DNA of 64,000 bases from NCBI GenBank assembly GCA_035640355.1, contig DASQWI010000022.1, forward strand, positions 1 to 64,000, read 5' to 3'. Below the pieces are notes generated by a model, which saw only the letters and a program-made list of their open reading frames with translations, was not told the DNA's origin and did not search any database. Position 1 is the stretch's first letter; each line of letters starts with the position of its first letter. Source of the stretch: Actinomycetota bacterium (lineage in GTDB: Bacteria > Actinomycetota > UBA4738 > HRBIN12). The position numbers and the translations under genes were made by a program. Below, piece after piece: positions 42,992-51,398 of this stretch.

Positions 42992-43981
42992 ATGAGCGAC
43001 AGCGCGATCATCGCTGAAGGGCTGGAGAAGCGGTTCGGGGATGTGGAGGCGCTCGCCGGCGTCGACTTCCAAGTCCGAGCCGGCTCCGTCTTTGGTCTTC
43101 TCGGGCCGAACGGCGCCGGCAAGACCACGGCGGTTCGGATCCTCACGACGATCCTCGAGCCCGACGCAGGCAGGGCGACCGTCCTCGGACACGACGTGGT
43201 CGCCGAGGCCGAACGGGTGCGGCTCCGGATCGGCTTGGCCGGTCAGTCCGCGACCGTCGACCCGAACCTCACCGGGCGCGAGAACCTCCGCCTCGTCGGA
43301 CGGCTCGTGCGCCTCGACCGTCCGACCATTTCGACTCGCGCGTCCGAGCTCCTGGAGCGCTTCGACCTGGCCGACGCGGCCGACCGGCCGGTCAAGACGT
43401 ACTCGGGAGGGATGCGCCGGCGTCTCGACGTCGCGGCCTCGCTCGTCGGGCGGCCGCCCGTCCTGTTCCTGGACGAACCGACGACCGGGCTCGACCTGCG
43501 AAGCCGCGAGGCGCTGTGGGACACGATCCGCGCGCTAGTCGCCGAAGGCACGACGGTCCTGCTCACTACGCAGTACCTCGAGGAGGCCGACCGGCTGGCC
43601 GACCGCGTCGCGGTTGTCGACAACGGGAGGGTCATCGCCGAGGGAACGCCCCCCGAGCTCAAGGCGCAGCTCGGAAACACGGTGATCGAGTTCGGCATGG
43701 GCGACGAATCCGACGCGTCACGCGCCGAGTCGGTGCTCGCCCGCCTCGGCGGGATCTCGCCGGAGCGCGAGGGCACCACGATCCGGGTTCCGTCCGGCGA
43801 CGGACCCCGAGCGCTCATGGGCGTTCTCCGTGAGCTCGACATGGAACAGCTGTTCCCGGCGACGCTCGCCGTTCGAGAACCGAGCCTCGACGACGTGTTC
43901 CTGAGGCTCACCGGTCATCACGTCGAGGGGGCGGTCGAGGAAGAAACAGAGCCCGCACCCGTGGGAGGTGTTCGTCGATGA
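42992..43981 (+). CDS. Drug-exporter ABC ATPase (DrrA-like)
   Basis: A 329-residue ATPase. Walker A GPNGAGKTT, signature YSGGMRRRLDVAASL, Walker B LFLDEPTTGLD and H-loop TTQYLEEAD. The C-terminal DrrA-type extension includes EPSLDDVFLRLTGHHVE. It works with the permease encoded by the overlapping next gene to export lipophilic drugs or other compounds. Confidence 0.93.
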   Translation: MSDSAIIAEGLEKRFGDVEALAGVDFQVRAGSVFGLLGPNGAGKTTAVRILTTILEPDAGRATVLGHDVVAEAERVRLRIGLAGQSATVDPNLTGRENLRLVGRLVRLDRPTISTRASELLERFDLADAADRPVKTYSGGMRRRLDVAASLVGRPPVLFLDEPTTGLDLRSREALWDTIRALVAEGTTVLLTTQYLEEADRLADRVAVVDNGRVIAEGTPPELKAQLGNTVIEFGMGDESDASRAESVLARLGGISPEREGTTIRVPSGDGPRALMGVLRELDMEQLFPATLAVREPSLDDVFLRLTGHHVEGAVEEETEPAPVGGVRR

Positions 43982-44784
43982 GTGCCATCGCCATCCCGGC
44001 AGAACGGCAGGGCCTCGGCAGACTGAGCGGCGCGGTCTCCGACACGCTGGCCATGACGTGGCGCGGCTTGCTGACCTACATCCGTGTGCCTCAGCTGCTG
44101 GTGTTCTCCACGATTCAACCCGTGTTGTTCGTGCTGCTCTTCCGGTACGTGTTCGGCGGCGTGGTCGGGAACGACCTTTCGGTGCCGTACGTGGATTTCC
44201 TGCTCCCCGGTGTGTTCGTCCAGATGACGGTCTTCGGCGCGACGGCCACCGCGGTCGGCTTGGCAACCGATCTGAAGAGCGGTCTTCTCGAGCGGTTCCG
44301 CTCACTCCCCATGGCGCGTTCGGCGGTGCTTGCCGGACGCACCTCGGCGGATCTGTTCCGCAACGTGTTCGTCATCCTGCTCGTGATGCTCGTCGGGTTC
44401 GCCGTCGGGTTCCGCGTGCACACGAACGTGTTCGCGGTCCTCGCCGGGATCGGGATCGTCCTGCTGTTTGCGTACTCGCTGTCGTGGACCTTCGCCGGCG
44501 TCGGGTTGGCGGTCGGCGATCCGGAGACGGCGCAGGCGGCGTCCTTCCCGATCGTCTTCCCGCTGATCTTCGCCTCGTCGCTGTTCATCCCGGTCGCGTC
44601 GATGCCCACGTGGCTGCAGGGGTTCGCCGAGCATCAGCCCGTCTCGGTGACGGCCTCGGCGGTTCGGGCGCTGATGATCGGGGGTGAGACGGCGACGTAC
44701 GTCGTGCAATCGCTCGCCTGGATCGTTGTCATCATCGCCATTGCGGCGCCGCTCGCCGTTCGGAAGTACCGCCGGACGATCTAG
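43978..44784 (+). CDS. ABC-2 type exporter permease (DrrB-like)
   Basis: A 268-residue ABC-2 permease with about six TM segments. LFVLLFRYVFGG near the N-terminus and GLATDLKSGLLERFRSLPMARSAVLAGR in the cytoplasmic loop are typical of DrrB. Start and preceding stop overlap (ATGA). Confidence 0.92.
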   Translation: MSAIAIPAERQGLGRLSGAVSDTLAMTWRGLLTYIRVPQLLVFSTIQPVLFVLLFRYVFGGVVGNDLSVPYVDFLLPGVFVQMTVFGATATAVGLATDLKSGLLERFRSLPMARSAVLAGRTSADLFRNVFVILLVMLVGFAVGFRVHTNVFAVLAGIGIVLLFAYSLSWTFAGVGLAVGDPETAQAASFPIVFPLIFASSLFIPVASMPTWLQGFAEHQPVSVTASAVRALMIGGETATYVVQSLAWIVVIIAIAAPLAVRKYRRTI

Positions 44785-44873
44785 CAGCAGCGACGGCCAC
44801 GGGCGGAGCAACGTCGGGGCGAGGCGTCAGCCTGGGCGGGCGGTCATTCCGGGCAGCTGTTGGCGCCGCACGG

Positions 44874-44909
44874 CCCGCGGCGCCCGCGCTGCCCGCGGCG
44901 CCCGCGCTG
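44874..44909. repeat. Two perfect 18-bp tandem repeats
   Basis: CCCGCGGCGCCCGCGCTG occurs twice in a row, followed by two related 9-mers (CCCGCGCTG, CCCGCAGCG). The unit is almost pure G/C. Confidence 0.8.
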
Positions 44910-44940
44910 CCCGCGCTGCCCGCAGCGACCCGCACGGCGC

Positions 44941-44974
44941 GCGGCAGCGCACGGCCCGCGGCAGCGCACGGCCC
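44941..44974. repeat. Two perfect 17-bp tandem repeats
   Basis: GCGGCAGCGCACGGCCC occurs twice, then a partial copy. With the 18-bp array 32 bp upstream it fills most of the 223-bp spacer between the exporter permease and the cupin gene. Confidence 0.8.
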
Positions 44975-45007
44975 GCGGCGGCGCGGGGCGTGGCAAGCTT
45001 TCGCATC

Positions 45008-45541
45008 GTGGATCAGCGCATCGGCCACCAGATCGGCGACCTCGCCGAGGTGCTCGCCAACCTCGGCGTGTTCAGGATGCACCCGGAGGACGTCATCGCC
45101 CTCTGCCCGTCGGGGTTCCGACGGGTGCCGATCAACCAGGGCTCGGACCACTACCTCTCGTTGCAGGGGTTCGCGCCCGGGCAGATCGCTTACGCGCACA
45201 CCCATCCCGACTCGGAGGAGTGGATCGTGGTGCTGCGCGGCGGAGGTCGCGCGCTCCTTGCCGAGAATCCCGTCCCGCTCGCGCCCGGCGTGATCATCGG
45301 TCGGGCGGCGGCGCACCCGCACGGGTTCGTGAGCGACGACGGCGGGCCGCTGCACATGATCTCGTTGCAGGTCCCGCGGCCGTCCGAGAAGACGACGACC
45401 TGGGACCAGCCCGGCGAGACGACCGATCCTGCCGACTGCGCGGTGGGCGGGACGTGTCGGCGGTGCTCCCGATGCGGCGGGCACAGCGCAAACGCGCGCG
45501 CCCGCATCTTCGTCTGCGAGAACTGCAACTTCGAGCTGTAG
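45008..45541 (+). CDS. Cupin-domain protein with C-terminal zinc ribbon
   Basis: A 177-residue protein from GTG 45008. A single cupin barrel (about 45-130) shows AYAHTHPDSEEWIVVLRGGGRALL and AAAHPHGFVSDDG, with several His/Glu ligands. The C-terminus has CAVGGTCRRCSRCGGHS and FVCENCNFEL, paired Cys motifs of a zinc-ribbon type. The combination suggests a sugar- or metal-binding enzyme with a structural zinc, but the reaction is unknown. No Shine-Dalgarno is seen. Confidence 0.75.
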   Translation: MDQRIGHQIGDLAEVLANLGVFRMHPEDVIALCPSGFRRVPINQGSDHYLSLQGFAPGQIAYAHTHPDSEEWIVVLRGGGRALLAENPVPLAPGVIIGRAAAHPHGFVSDDGGPLHMISLQVPRPSEKTTTWDQPGETTDPADCAVGGTCRRCSRCGGHSANARARIFVCENCNFEL

Positions 45542-45549
45542 GTCCCGCG

Positions 45550-45894
45550 TCAGCCTCGACGGCTTTCGGCTCCGCCGACCGCCCGCGCGAGCTGTGCCTT
45601 GGTCATCTTCGACCGGCCCTTGATGCCCTTGCGCTTCGCCGCCTCGTACAGCTGATCGCGCGTCCGACCGCCCGGTCCGCTGTGCGAGCGAAGCCCGCCG
45701 CGCCGACCCGACGACACGTCCTTCTTCGAGAGACGGCTGGCCGTCTTGGCTTCACCCGTGCGCGCCCGCTCCTTGTTGACGGTCGCCGCGGCGATCCGCT
45801 CTGCGGTGTCCTCGCTCCGGCCGCCCCTCTTCAGGCCCTTCTTGATGTGCTCGTACTGCCGTTCGCGCTTCGTGCTCCACGCCTTTTGCGGCAT
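45550..45894 (-). CDS. Small basic 'plasmid stabilization'-type SAP/Rho_N protein
   Basis: A 114-residue basic protein. The N-terminal part KRERQYEHIKKGLKRGGRSE with ERIAAATVNKERARTGE is the conserved core of proteins annotated as plasmid-stabilization or ChaB-like. The C-terminal module RDQLYEAAKRKGIKGRSKMT matches the C-terminus of the protein at 22400-22678. GGAGGTG lies 7 nt before the ATG. In other genomes such genes often accompany end-joining or stress genes. A DNA-binding role is inferred. Confidence 0.8.
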   Translation of the reverse strand: MPQKAWSTKRERQYEHIKKGLKRGGRSEDTAERIAAATVNKERARTGEAKTASRLSKKDVSSGRRGGLRSHSGPGGRTRDQLYEAAKRKGIKGRSKMTKAQLARAVGGAESRRG

Positions 45895-46118
45895 CCGTCG
45901 CACCTCCGTGTCGTTCTCGTTCTTCGCCTTCCAAAACCAGATGGTCAATGGCGACACGTACTCATTGGTGCGTGTACCCCGCGCACCCACTGGTGAAGCA
46001 CGACTCGCGGGCTTCTTGCCTGTCCGCGATGCGGCCCGGCAGGCTGCCCAGCCGGTTCAGCCGGCGGGTTGCCTGGCTGGTTCAGCCGATTAAGGGACGT
46101 GGCGTGACGTAGATGCCG

Positions 46119-47325
46119 CTACGGCGGCGCCCGATCCGCGGGCTCGAGCACCGAGCCGTCCGCTCGGTAGAACCGCGGCAGGCCGTCCACGATCTCCACC
46201 GAGAAACGCTTGTGGTGGGTCAGCCGGTGGTGTCGCCGGCACAGCAGCACGAGGTTCGACAGTGCGGTCGGACCACCGTTGGTCCAGTGGACAACGTGGT
46301 GCGGATCGCACCACGAGGGTGGTCTCCCGCAGTCGGGGAAGGCACATCCACCGTCCCTGACGAGGAGCGCCTTGCGGATCCACGGCGGGGTTATCCGGGT
46401 GGTCCGTCCCACGTCGAGCGGTCTCGAGCCGGCGTCGGTGATCACCCGAGTGACCTGGGCGTCACACGCCCACATCAGCGCGTCCGCCGCGGAGATCGCG
46501 CCGACGTCTGCAAGCCGCCCGCCAAGGCGCGCCCCGGCGGACCGAGCGGTGCCCGGCGCGCTCCTTCCTCCACCCAGGCTCTCGACATCGATGGTGACGA
46601 TGACGTGCGGACGCTCCCCGGCCACGGTCGGCCGGCCCGAGGAGTCCAGCCACTGGCGGCAGATCGCCCCCAAGGCGTCGGCGCGACGGCGGGCGGGTGA
46701 GCGGGTGTCGGTCCGGTCGTTCGAGCGCATCTCCGCATCCTGGACGGCCCGGAGCGCGGTGATCATTAGTTGCGTGGTGTCGGCGTTCAGATCGCCGGCG
46801 AGCTTGCCCCGACCGCGCAGCGTCGGTGAGAGATAGAGCTCCTGGCGATCGTCGTCGGCCTCATCGGCGTGGTCGTGGCGCCACCGCGTCACTGTGGCCT
46901 TGAGTTCCTCGACAGGCATCGTTCTCGCCGCGTCGACGAGCTGCGCTTCCGAGCGCGAGAACGCTTCGGGCGACGCGTCACGGGCGTGCGCGAGCAATGA
47001 CACCGCCGACGAGGAGACATCGCCAGAGGCAAGCGCATCAGCGGCAACCGGCATCGCCTCCAACGTCCGAGCCATTCGGACGTGACTGGCCGTCCGTCGA
47101 CGGCGCTAAACGATGTCTCGCGGTCAGCCATGAGGCCAGCGAAAGGTGGCCGTCGCGTGCATACGTGTCCCGTCGCTCCAGTTCGGCGACCCGGCGGCCA
47201 CGCTCGACCTCGAATACGCGCGTGGCGTGTTCGAGCTCGTCGAGGTCGGATGCGATTTGCTCCTCACTCAGTGCGAACACGTCCGTGGACCGGAGTTCAT
47301 CGAGCGCAGATCGAAGCGTGCTCAT
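46119..47325 (-). pseudogene. DUF222-HNH endonuclease, frameshifted
   Basis: Two frames encode one DUF222-HNH protein. The 5' part from ATG 47325 reads STLRSALDELRSTDV ... DGHLSLASWLTARHRL. The continuation RRRTASHVRMARTLEAMP is in the next frame; the switch is needed at about 47095-47110, where the second frame is closed upstream by TAG. The 3' part is intact, with the HNH domain CAFPDCGRPPSWCDPHHVVHW ... LVLLCRRHHRLTHH. Such genes are multicopy in many actinobacteria. The break may be real or a sequencing error. Confidence 0.8.
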
Positions 47326-47452
47326 CGCACGAACGACGATAGGCAACGCGCGTTCTCGCCGCAGTGAGCTAGGTCACACCGCCGATGAAATGGGCCCGAT
47401 GAGCGAACTGCGGCGCAGCTCGGGGGATACGGGCGGCCCTGAACTCGCGGAC

Positions 47453-48085
47453 TCAGATATCGAAGTCGAGCCCGCCGAACCCCACACCGCCCGTGTCGTC
47501 CTGCTTCAGCGCCGTGTCGACCCCCGCCGCCGACGCCACCATCAGTTGCCGCATCGGACGCGAGACGTTTCCGGAGATGTGCAGCAGGTACCGGTCCGCG
47601 GTCGTGAATCCCTCGCGAAGGATCCCCGTCCACTTCTTGGTGATCCGGCCGACCTCGTTGCCGGCCGCGTCGTTGATAGCGAAGTCCCACGAGCGCCAAT
47701 TCTCCGCATTGATTGAGCCGAGGGTTTCGTCAGACGGCCCGTCGAGTCGGAAGCGCTTCTTCCCGACGATGTTCTCCTGCACGATCTTGCCGACGTGCGT
47801 TCCGCTCGCGTCGAGAACCTCGACCGTCGACTTGAACACCTTCGCCGGGCGAACGAGCTCGAGCACCGTCGCCCCGCCGGCGTCCCGCACTGCCAGCTTA
47901 TGGGTGAGGAACTGATCGACGCTCGTCACCAGGCGCAGGAGCTTTCGCGCCTTCGATTGTCCCTCCTGACGAACCGTGCCCACCGGCGTGCCGTTCTCGT
48001 CGGTGATCTCGTACTCGTTGGTCATCTCGATGAACTTCGGCTTCTGGCTGATGACCATGACGTTCATGTTCAACAGATCCGACAC
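47453..48085 (-). CDS. LURP-one/scramblase-like protein
   Basis: A 210-residue protein from GTG 48085 (VSDLLNMNVMVISQKPKF), with GAGGAG 6 nt upstream. The repeated beta pattern (YEITDENGTPVGTVRQEGQS, VEVLDASGTHVGKIVQEN, WDFAINDAAGNEVGRITKKW) followed by a hydrophobic C-terminal helix fits the LURP-one/phospholipid-scramblase fold. The role in bacteria is unknown. Confidence 0.78.
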   Translation of the reverse strand: MSDLLNMNVMVISQKPKFIEMTNEYEITDENGTPVGTVRQEGQSKARKLLRLVTSVDQFLTHKLAVRDAGGATVLELVRPAKVFKSTVEVLDASGTHVGKIVQENIVGKKRFRLDGPSDETLGSINAENWRSWDFAINDAAGNEVGRITKKWTGILREGFTTADRYLLHISGNVSRPMRQLMVASAAGVDTALKQDDTGGVGFGGLDFDI

Positions 48086-48264
48086 GGCGGCTCCTCGCCT
48101 TCCAGGGACGGCCGAGTCTATCCCTCCCCCGCCGTTCGCTGTGCGCGAACACGCCACGCACACGATTGGCCACGTGAGCCCGTGATCCGTTGCGTCGCAG
48201 TCACTGAGCCCCGCGCGGAGCGCGTTTCCTCATCTCGCCTCACGCGCATGATCCCGCCATGGCG

Positions 48265-48277
48265 GTGGGTAACCCAC
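48265..48277. promoter_or_regulatory. Palindrome in the PRC-barrel leader
   Basis: GTGGGTAACCCAC is a perfect inverted repeat, directly after CCGCCATGGCGG, another perfect 12-bp palindrome. Both lie 20-45 bp before the PRC-barrel start and could be operator or leader structure. The rest of the 212-bp spacer 48086-48297 shows no gene. Confidence 0.4.
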
Positions 48278-48297
48278 GATTTCGAGGAGGTGATCAC

Positions 48298-48648
48298 GTG
48301 TACACAGAGATTTGGACGTACCGCACGAACGTGATGCCGAACGGCCGCAAGCTCGAGGGATTCTCCGTCGAGGCCCGAGATGGTCGCATCGGTAAGGTCG
48401 ATGAGGCCAGCGACGAGGTTGGCGGTTCGGCGATCGTCGTCGACACGGGGCCGTGGATCTTCGGTCGGAAGGTCATCGTCCCCGCCGGGACGATCGAGCG
48501 GGCGGACTTCGACACCAGCACGGTCCACGTCGCGCTGACGAAGGACCAGATCAAGAGCTCGCCCGAGTTCGATGCCGAGCGTGGTTGGCGGAACGAGGAC
48601 TACCGCAACCGCCTTGGCGAGTACTACGCCGGTCGCCGCGCCAGCTAG
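48298..48648 (+). CDS. PRC-barrel domain protein
   Basis: A 116-residue protein. GTG 48298 is chosen because AGGAGG lies 7 nt upstream. The PRC-barrel is seen in LEGFSVEARDGRIGKVDEAS and WIFGRKVIVPAGTIERADFD; the C-terminus (IKSSPEFDAERGWRNEDYRN) is typical of actinobacterial PRC proteins. PRC domains occur in photosynthetic reaction centres, RimM and many stress proteins; the function here is unknown. An intrinsic terminator follows. Confidence 0.88.
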   Translation: MYTEIWTYRTNVMPNGRKLEGFSVEARDGRIGKVDEASDEVGGSAIVVDTGPWIFGRKVIVPAGTIERADFDTSTVHVALTKDQIKSSPEFDAERGWRNEDYRNRLGEYYAGRRAS

Positions 48649-48681
48649 CTGATCACCCACGCGGCAGCGGTAGCAAAAGAG

Positions 48682-48710
48682 GGAGCGGGGCCAACGCCCC
48701 GCTCCTTCTT
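48682..48710 (+). terminator. Intrinsic terminator after the PRC-barrel gene
   Basis: GGAGCGGGGC pairs with GCCCCGCTCC around the loop CAAC (10 bp), followed by TTCTT. It also faces the convergent coiled-coil gene. Confidence 0.85.
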
Positions 48711-48716
48711 CATGTG

Positions 48717-50273
48717 CTAATCGACCCCGGACTCGGCCTTCAAGCGCTCGAGCTCACTTTGAACACGAAGCAGGTCGGCCTTCGCAACGTCGCGTTCGGC
48801 CCTGAGCACCTCGATCTCCAAGCCGGACGCCGCCGGCGGCGGCGGGTGCTCCTCGGTCACCCGTCCGGCGAGCTTGGCCCTCGCGTCCACGAGGGACGCG
48901 TTCGCCTCGATCAGCGCAGACTTCGTCTCGGCGAGGGCCGCTTCGGTCGCGCTGAGCTTCTCCTTGAGCGCCGCCGTCTCGTCCTTCGCCGCGCTGATCT
49001 CCTTCGTTCGGTCGCCCTGCTTCGGAACCCCGACATAGGCCGTCCTGTCGAACGCGGCGCGCTCGACCTGACGAAGCGCGCGCTCGAGCTCGGTGATCCG
49101 TGTTTCGGCGAGCGCCAGTCGTTGCGTGGCGTCTGCCGCGCGGCGCTCGGCGTCCTCGGCGCGCTCGTCGCCCCTCGCGGCGCGCTTCTCCGCTTCCTCG
49201 AAACGTTTGCGGGCGACGTCCGCCTCGTTCCTCGCTTTGTCGAGGGCCTTCGCGGAAGTGGCCGTCTCGGCCTCGACTGCGGCCCGCGTCTCTTCCGACG
49301 ATCGCGCAAGCTGGGCGTCTTTCGCGGCCACGATCTCGCGGGCCTGCGCCAGCTCGGAATCCTTGGTCACCAGCTCAGCGTTCCTCGCCTCCAGCTCCCC
49401 ACTCAGCCTTTGCATCTCGGAGTCCGACCGTTCGCGCTCCGCTGCGTGGGCCGCCATCCGCGCCTCGAGCTCGTCGACCTGAGCCACGATGCTCGCGGGA
49501 ATCTGCAACGTCGATGCGTCCTTGATCTGGCGTTCGGCGGTGGCCAGTCGCTCCTTGGCCTCCGCCGCCTCGGCCTCCGCCTCGCGAAGGCGTTCCTCGA
49601 GCGAGAGCGTCGCCGCGGTCTCGGCGAGAACGGGCTGCGGCGCCACGGTATGTCGTTCCCGACGGAACGAGTAGACGATGAGGCCGCCCAAGACGACGAG
49701 TATGCCGAGCAGGGCAAGTTGCACCGGACGCCAGAAACGGAGCGCCTGAGCCACGATCGCCGAGTACCGCTGATCGATCTGCGCAACCGCGTACGGAGAG
49801 CCCCCGTCAGACGGCCGAACCGGCACGAACGTTCGATGAACTCGGTCCGACGACTCGGTCGATTCGGTGATGAAGCTCGAGATCGCACCCGCCGCGGCCT
49901 GCGAGAAGTGCAGGTCGGTGCGGGGGATCGTCTCGGATGGAACCTCGGCGACGGCAGAGGAGAAGACCAGATCGCCGAACGGCGTCCAGACGAGGACTCG
50001 CGCGACGGTGTCGTCGAGGGCTCGGGAACGCAGGCGCTCGAGGAGATCTCGGCGAGCCGTCCCCACGATGTCGCCCGTCAATGGTGGTGGAACCGCGTCC
50101 GAGACGACCGAGTCGGCGAGCCGACCGGCCCGTTCTCGCGCGTCGGCTTCGGCGCCGTCCACCAACGAGGCGGAGATGGGAACCGAGAGCCCCAGCAGGA
50201 CGAGGTCCAGCAGGGCGAGCACCACCCACAGGTTTCGTCGCGCCGGGGCATCGGAAGATCGCCTTTCGTGCAT
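48717..50273 (-). CDS. Membrane sensor-like protein with extracytoplasmic domain and long coiled coil
   Basis: A 518-residue protein from ATG 50273. Upstream in-frame starts overlap a hairpin and are less likely. TM1 (about 14-35), an extracytoplasmic region of roughly 140 residues with Cache-like sequence (VLVWTPFGDLVFSSAVAEVP), TM2 (VQLALLGILVVLGGLIVYSF), then more than 280 residues of Ala/Glu/Arg coiled coil. No kinase, HAMP or cyclase output is visible. It could be a scaffold or a sensor that signals through the coiled coil. Confidence 0.75.
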   Translation of the reverse strand: MHERRSSDAPARRNLWVVLALLDLVLLGLSVPISASLVDGAEADARERAGRLADSVVSDAVPPPLTGDIVGTARRDLLERLRSRALDDTVARVLVWTPFGDLVFSSAVAEVPSETIPRTDLHFSQAAAGAISSFITESTESSDRVHRTFVPVRPSDGGSPYAVAQIDQRYSAIVAQALRFWRPVQLALLGILVVLGGLIVYSFRRERHTVAPQPVLAETAATLSLEERLREAEAEAAEAKERLATAERQIKDASTLQIPASIVAQVDELEARMAAHAAERERSDSEMQRLSGELEARNAELVTKDSELAQAREIVAAKDAQLARSSEETRAAVEAETATSAKALDKARNEADVARKRFEEAEKRAARGDERAEDAERRAADATQRLALAETRITELERALRQVERAAFDRTAYVGVPKQGDRTKEISAAKDETAALKEKLSATEAALAETKSALIEANASLVDARAKLAGRVTEEHPPPPAASGLEIEVLRAERDVAKADLLRVQSELERLKAESGVD

Positions 50274-50295
50274 GAGGGGCAAAGTGTGAGCCGCC

Positions 50296-50322
50296 CAACG
50301 CAGGCACATCAATCCTGCGTTG
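50296..50322. terminator. Perfect 9-bp inverted repeat downstream of Ku
   Basis: CAACGCAGG and CCTGCGTTG flank a 9-nt loop, 47 bp after the Ku stop and 23 bp before the next gene on the same strand. It may be a terminator or attenuator; there is no T-run. Confidence 0.5.
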
Positions 50323-50368
50323 GTCGGTCTTTCGGCACGTCACCGTGCCTGTGAACTCGTCGCCGGCG

Positions 50369-51325
50369 CTAGCCCACCTTCTTCGACCCCGGGGGCCCCT
50401 TCTCCTGCTTGGCCTTGGCCTGCTCGACGCTCTCCTTGAGTGCGGCCATCAGCTGCTCGACCGCCGACCCGCCCTCCGCGGTGGTGGTGGCCGCCACCGC
50501 TTCCTCGGCGCGCCGGGTCGGTGCCTTCTCGGCGAGCATCCGCAGGAGCTCCTCGCGGTAGGTGTCCGAGTACCGCGACGGGTCCCACTCGGTCTTGAGC
50601 ATCTCGACGAGCTTCGCGGCGAGGTCGAGCTCGCGTTCGTCGACCTGGAGGCTGCCGAGTCCGGGCGCCAACGCCGAGGGATCTCGAACCTCGTCGCCGA
50701 AGAACAACGTCTCGACGGCGAGCACGTCGTCCATCGGCCGTACGGCGACGAGATGCGGCTTCGTCCTCAGGACGAACCGGCCGATGCCGACCCGACCGGT
50801 CGTTTGCATCGCCCGGTGTAGGAGCACGTACGGCTTGGCCGCCTCGAGCGACTGCGGGATCGCGTAGTAGGTCTTCTCGAAGAACACGGGGTCGATGTCG
50901 GCGAGGTCGACGAAGTCCTCGACGTCGATCGCGCGGCTGCGTTGCGGCCGCGCGCGGTCGATCTCCTCGCGCGAGAGCAACACGACGTCGCCCGTGTCGG
51001 TCTCCATTCCGCGAACGACGTCCTCCCAGCCGATCCGCCCGCCGCCCGAAGGCTCGACCCGCTCGACGGGCACCTCGCCAACGGCAGACGGCGGTTGCGA
51101 CTCGGCATCCCGGTCCTGAACCGGCTCCGGCTCGGCGGCTTCCTCGCTCCGCTGCGGTGGTTCCCACGAGGGCTCCTCGTCCACGACCCGTTCGTACCGA
51201 ACGCGCCGTCCCGACCGGTCATACAGATGGAATCGAACGTCCTTCGGCTCGGTAGCCGGGATCAGCCGAACCGGCACGTTCACCAGCCCGAAGCTGAGAC
51301 TTCCGCTCCACACGGCGTTCGGCAC
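50369..51325 (-). CDS. ku: Non-homologous end-joining protein Ku
   Basis: A 318-residue bacterial Ku, GTG start at 51325. The N-terminal VWSGSLSFGLVNVPVRLIPATE, RIGWEDVVRGMETD and DFVDLADIDPVFFEKTYYAIP are conserved; the core ring segment RFVLRTKPHLVAVRP is present. An acidic insertion (EEAAEPEPVQDRDAESQ) interrupts the N-terminal part, and a basic C-terminal tail ends KGPPGSKKVG. Ku binds DNA ends and recruits the ligase and polymerase, encoded 30 kb away at 17727-19753. Confidence 0.94.
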   Translation of the reverse strand: MPNAVWSGSLSFGLVNVPVRLIPATEPKDVRFHLYDRSGRRVRYERVVDEEPSWEPPQRSEEAAEPEPVQDRDAESQPPSAVGEVPVERVEPSGGGRIGWEDVVRGMETDTGDVVLLSREEIDRARPQRSRAIDVEDFVDLADIDPVFFEKTYYAIPQSLEAAKPYVLLHRAMQTTGRVGIGRFVLRTKPHLVAVRPMDDVLAVETLFFGDEVRDPSALAPGLGSLQVDERELDLAAKLVEMLKTEWDPSRYSDTYREELLRMLAEKAPTRRAEEAVAATTTAEGGSAVEQLMAALKESVEQAKAKQEKGPPGSKKVG

Positions 51326-51332
51326 GAACCGA

Positions 51333-51338
51333 AGCCTA
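51333..51338 (-). promoter_or_regulatory. Leaderless -10 (TAGGCT) of ku
   Basis: On the minus strand TAGGCT is followed by 7 nt (TCGGTTC) and GTG at 51325. Confidence 0.6.
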
Positions 51339-51398
51339 CCCTCGCGCCGAGCGAGCCGGTGGTTGAACTCGGTAGGGTTCCTCCCCGGAGGTAGCGCG

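Noticed and set aside
44874-44974. Possible CRISPR-like array
   Set aside because: Units are adjacent with no unique spacers, are only 17-18 bp and occur twice; no cas gene is present.
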